NCBI GenBank assembly: GCA_002245135.1
Contig: NGBS01001174.1
Location: 62,001 to 126,000, forward strand
DNA from: Proteromonas lacertae
Taxonomy: Eukaryota; Sar; Bigyra; Opalinata; Proteromonadidae
Direction: 5' to 3'
DNA: 64,000 bases
Below, in pieces: positions 62,601 to 64,000 of this stretch (the stretch's first letter is position 1; every line of letters begins with the position of its first letter). The position numbers were made by a program, and so were the translations under genes. The notes beneath the pieces are model-generated. The model had not been told where the DNA came from. It ran no database searches and worked only from the letters and a program-made list of their open reading frames with translations.

Positions 62601-64000
62601 CAATCACCAAGTTTTGAAAGAAGTGAATATGTTACTGTTTATTCATCCTATGAAACTCACTTAATGGAAATTGAAAAACCAGTTGAATTAGAAACATTGT
62701 ATTATGATGTACAAGTTCCAGTTTATACTCAATTGACTACAATTAGTACAGATTTGCCAGTAAACCAATCAGGATATTCAACAGTAAGTGTAGATTTACA
62801 AGGATTCCAACCCGATGAAACAATTCTAAGTATTGGTATAGGAAATAACGCATATAAGAATGATAGACAAACAACAGCAATCCATTTTGATATTGAAGGA
62901 AATCCAACTAAAGAGAAGATAATAGTAAATACACAATATAAACCAACAATACAAAATATATCAATATATCCATCAACAAATAATAAAAATAGGACAATCA
63001 ATGCTCATACATTATTTACATTATCATTTGATTATACAAATATAATTTCAAACGTATTTTATAAGAGAGATGTTAAATTAGCATTTTATTATGGAAGTGA
63101 TGAAAAGGTATTATCGTCATTGTGGAATCACGTTTTTAGATATGAAGATAATATAGTTGTAAATGTAAATGAAAATGAAAAAGGAGGTAAAGACTTTATT
63201 ATTCATTATAATTTCGAAGGTTCTATTCCAATACCAACAATATCATTATCTGAAAAGAATAAAGATGTTGAATTTGAATCAAGTATAGAAAATATTGAAG
63301 AAGGATATTTTGTTGATTCTTTCAATATGACAGTTATGTATGATAATGGAAAAGTAGTATCAGTTGAAATACCAAATTATAGAAAAAGAAGTGAATGGAA
63401 TAACAACAATAATAATAATTTACCAATTGATTTATTCACACCATTGTGTTTACAACAATCTGATTGTGATATTACATTGACATACAATAAAGAAAATAAT
63501 GACAAATATTATTTAGGTGGATTTGTAATAATGATAGAATATACTGGTTATTATGGCAAACATCCTTCCATTGCAACTATTACTAGTGATAAGAAAGAAA
63601 TGATTACTATAAAACAGGAATTATTAGAAGAAGGACCAGATTCAAATGGTGATTTTAAATTGAAATATCAAGAATTTGAAACAGATAGTATTTCATTTTT
63701 ACCAGTATTTAATGATACAGAAGGTCAATTAGGATTAAAAGAAAGAGTGCAAGAACAATTAGATAAGTTATTTGGTGAAGGAAATATAGATGTAAAAATA
63801 ACACCTCCCAATAGACAATTATCATTATCAATAATAGTTACATATATTGGAGAATCTTTAACAGGAAAACAAGATGAAATAACATTATCAAGTAGTAATT
63901 TCAAGCCAATAGTTAATATAACAGTAGATACAATATATGGAGGACATTTATCTGGTTCGTTTATCTTATCTTTACCAGAATTCCCAACAAAACAAATTGA
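35619..64000 (+). CDS. Giant secreted/surface protein with FN3, PA14 and filamin-like domains (3' partial)
   Basis: At least ~9,400 codons, continuing past the right edge. A signal peptide (MTYCISMICLLMISSLVVGY) starts it. One intron of 55 nt is inferred at 39760-39814, joining two frames with a branch-like ACTAAT near its 3' end. The coding frame then runs unbroken to 55002. More than 20 FN3-like domains are marked by openings such as PTAPSHLYLD, PQPPTDITYL, QPDPPRNVTV, PSEPQNVTIY, PTPPRSLTLI. Between them lies another repeat, G-x-F-x-L/V then IP-x-(ten)-LE-x-L-x-x-I-x-x-V, often ending in YTW-x-TF (for example YIWYVTFVSFLGPI). Three PA14-type domains are each followed by a filamin-like segment. 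N-glycosylation sites are abundant. Eleven apparent single-base shifts interrupt 54.99-61.82 kb, after which the frame is open to the edge. No membrane anchor is visible. An adhesive or surface-coat role is inference. Confidence 0.85.
40933..41370 (+). other. PA14-like domain 1 of the giant protein
   Basis: GLKAEYYDNLWF opens the module; VDFDWNN, ISIKYTGKIRP, GKYKIYLNSIDGARLYIN and LQLSWSN follow in the order of PA14 domains, which often bind glycans. A filamin-like segment (SPYIINVKPG) comes right after. Confidence 0.8.
44407..44880 (+). other. PA14-like domain 2 of the giant protein
   Basis: GLKALYYTSEDF, VIDFDWG, ISMKWVGYILIP, DKYTFYLTNDYYVSLIIDG, IEITYISLTGE, FEWESENI: the same order as domain 1, ~3.5 kb further on, again followed by a filamin-like segment (SPFVMDIYPG). 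Confidence 0.8.
46675..47095 (+). other. PA14-like domain 3 of the giant protein
   Basis: GLNGTYHASRWLSG, EINFNWPGL, LSIRWNGFIEIV, YTITAKFNGGVKVIIN, VIELYWESEHQ. It is followed by SPSFNIPKPILPG and then an FN3 domain, so the PA14 block ends here and FN3 units take over. Confidence 0.78.
54990..61817 (+). other. Cluster of eleven apparent frameshifts in the giant gene
   Basis: Homology-like motifs jump frame near 54993-54999, 55637, 58321-58324, 58428-58432, 58530-58533, 58622-58627, 59156-59160, 59320-59334, 60618, 61687-61694 and 61814. Examples: ATA-T-GTA at 55637 and GCA-A-GGA at 60618. About nine look like one extra base and two (54993, 58321) like one missing base; several are in A or T runs. 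None shows a good GTAT...AG intron. The 15 kb before and 2.2 kb after are intact. Confidence 0.8.

Noticed and set aside
1-64000. A ciliate-type genetic code
   Set aside because: After splicing, none of the reconstructed exons contains in-frame TAA, TAG or TGA apart from the indel sites; gene ends use TAA or TAG at the expected positions.
1-64000. tRNA, rRNA or snRNA genes in the intergenic gaps
   Set aside because: I looked through the gaps for cloverleaf arms and conserved T-loop words and found none convincing; short structured RNAs cannot be excluded without a covariance search.

Overview
This window is AT-rich, gene-dense nuclear DNA of a flagellated, mitochondrion-bearing protist. It holds 18 protein-coding genes on both strands. 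Evidence for a eukaryote: telomerase, kinesin, eIF2-alpha, BAR-SH3 and box C/D snoRNP assembly genes, a T7-type mitochondrial RNA polymerase, the axonemal protein CFAP52, and about 63 inferred spliceosomal introns. The introns are tiny (mostly 25-45 nt) and almost all begin GTAT. No reconstructed exon needs TAA, TAG or TGA to be read as an amino acid, so the standard code fits. The lineage is unresolved: tiny introns plus a giant FN3/PA14/filamin-like protein would suit a stramenopile or a related group, but I cannot prove it.

Layout. 1-676 holds the end of a SPRY-like gene. 867-1265 holds a bacterial-type pyrimidine-dimer glycosylase-family gene (PF03013), convergent with telomerase reverse transcriptase (1282-4540, minus, 14 introns). 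A divergent kinesin follows (4730-9038). A minus-strand block then carries a PH-kinase-PH-WD40 fusion (9124-12479), a disordered proline-rich protein (12673-13990) and a BAR-SH3 protein (14089-15691). Divergent from it is a fusion of the RPA70 N-terminal OB fold with a RecQ helicase (16015-18353), with an E2F-like site just upstream.

The most unusual region is 18858-23558. It has three genes for secretory, single-pass membrane proteins with a papain fold in which the catalytic cysteine is replaced by serine. Two of them lie head to head in a 1,232-bp near-perfect inverted repeat with a 184-bp spacer, and differ only in their cytoplasmic tails.

Then come eIF2-alpha (minus) and BCD1/ZNHIT6 (plus) sharing a 40-bp promoter, a double-headed cathepsin X/Z, a Nopp140/SRP40-like Ser-Asp repeat protein with a broken 3' end, ZCRB1 (a minor-spliceosome protein), CFAP52, and mitochondrial RNA polymerase. 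From 35619 to beyond 64000 runs one giant gene (at least ~9,400 codons) for a secreted or surface protein built of FN3, PA14 and filamin-like modules.

Quality caveat: single-base indels break otherwise good genes (kinase, BAR-SH3, Nopp140-like, and eleven sites in 54.99-61.82 kb of the giant gene). Many are in homopolymers, so assembly error is the leading explanation, but real decay is not excluded. Exon-intron models were made by hand from splice signals and reading frame; lengths in codons come out integral after the stated corrections.
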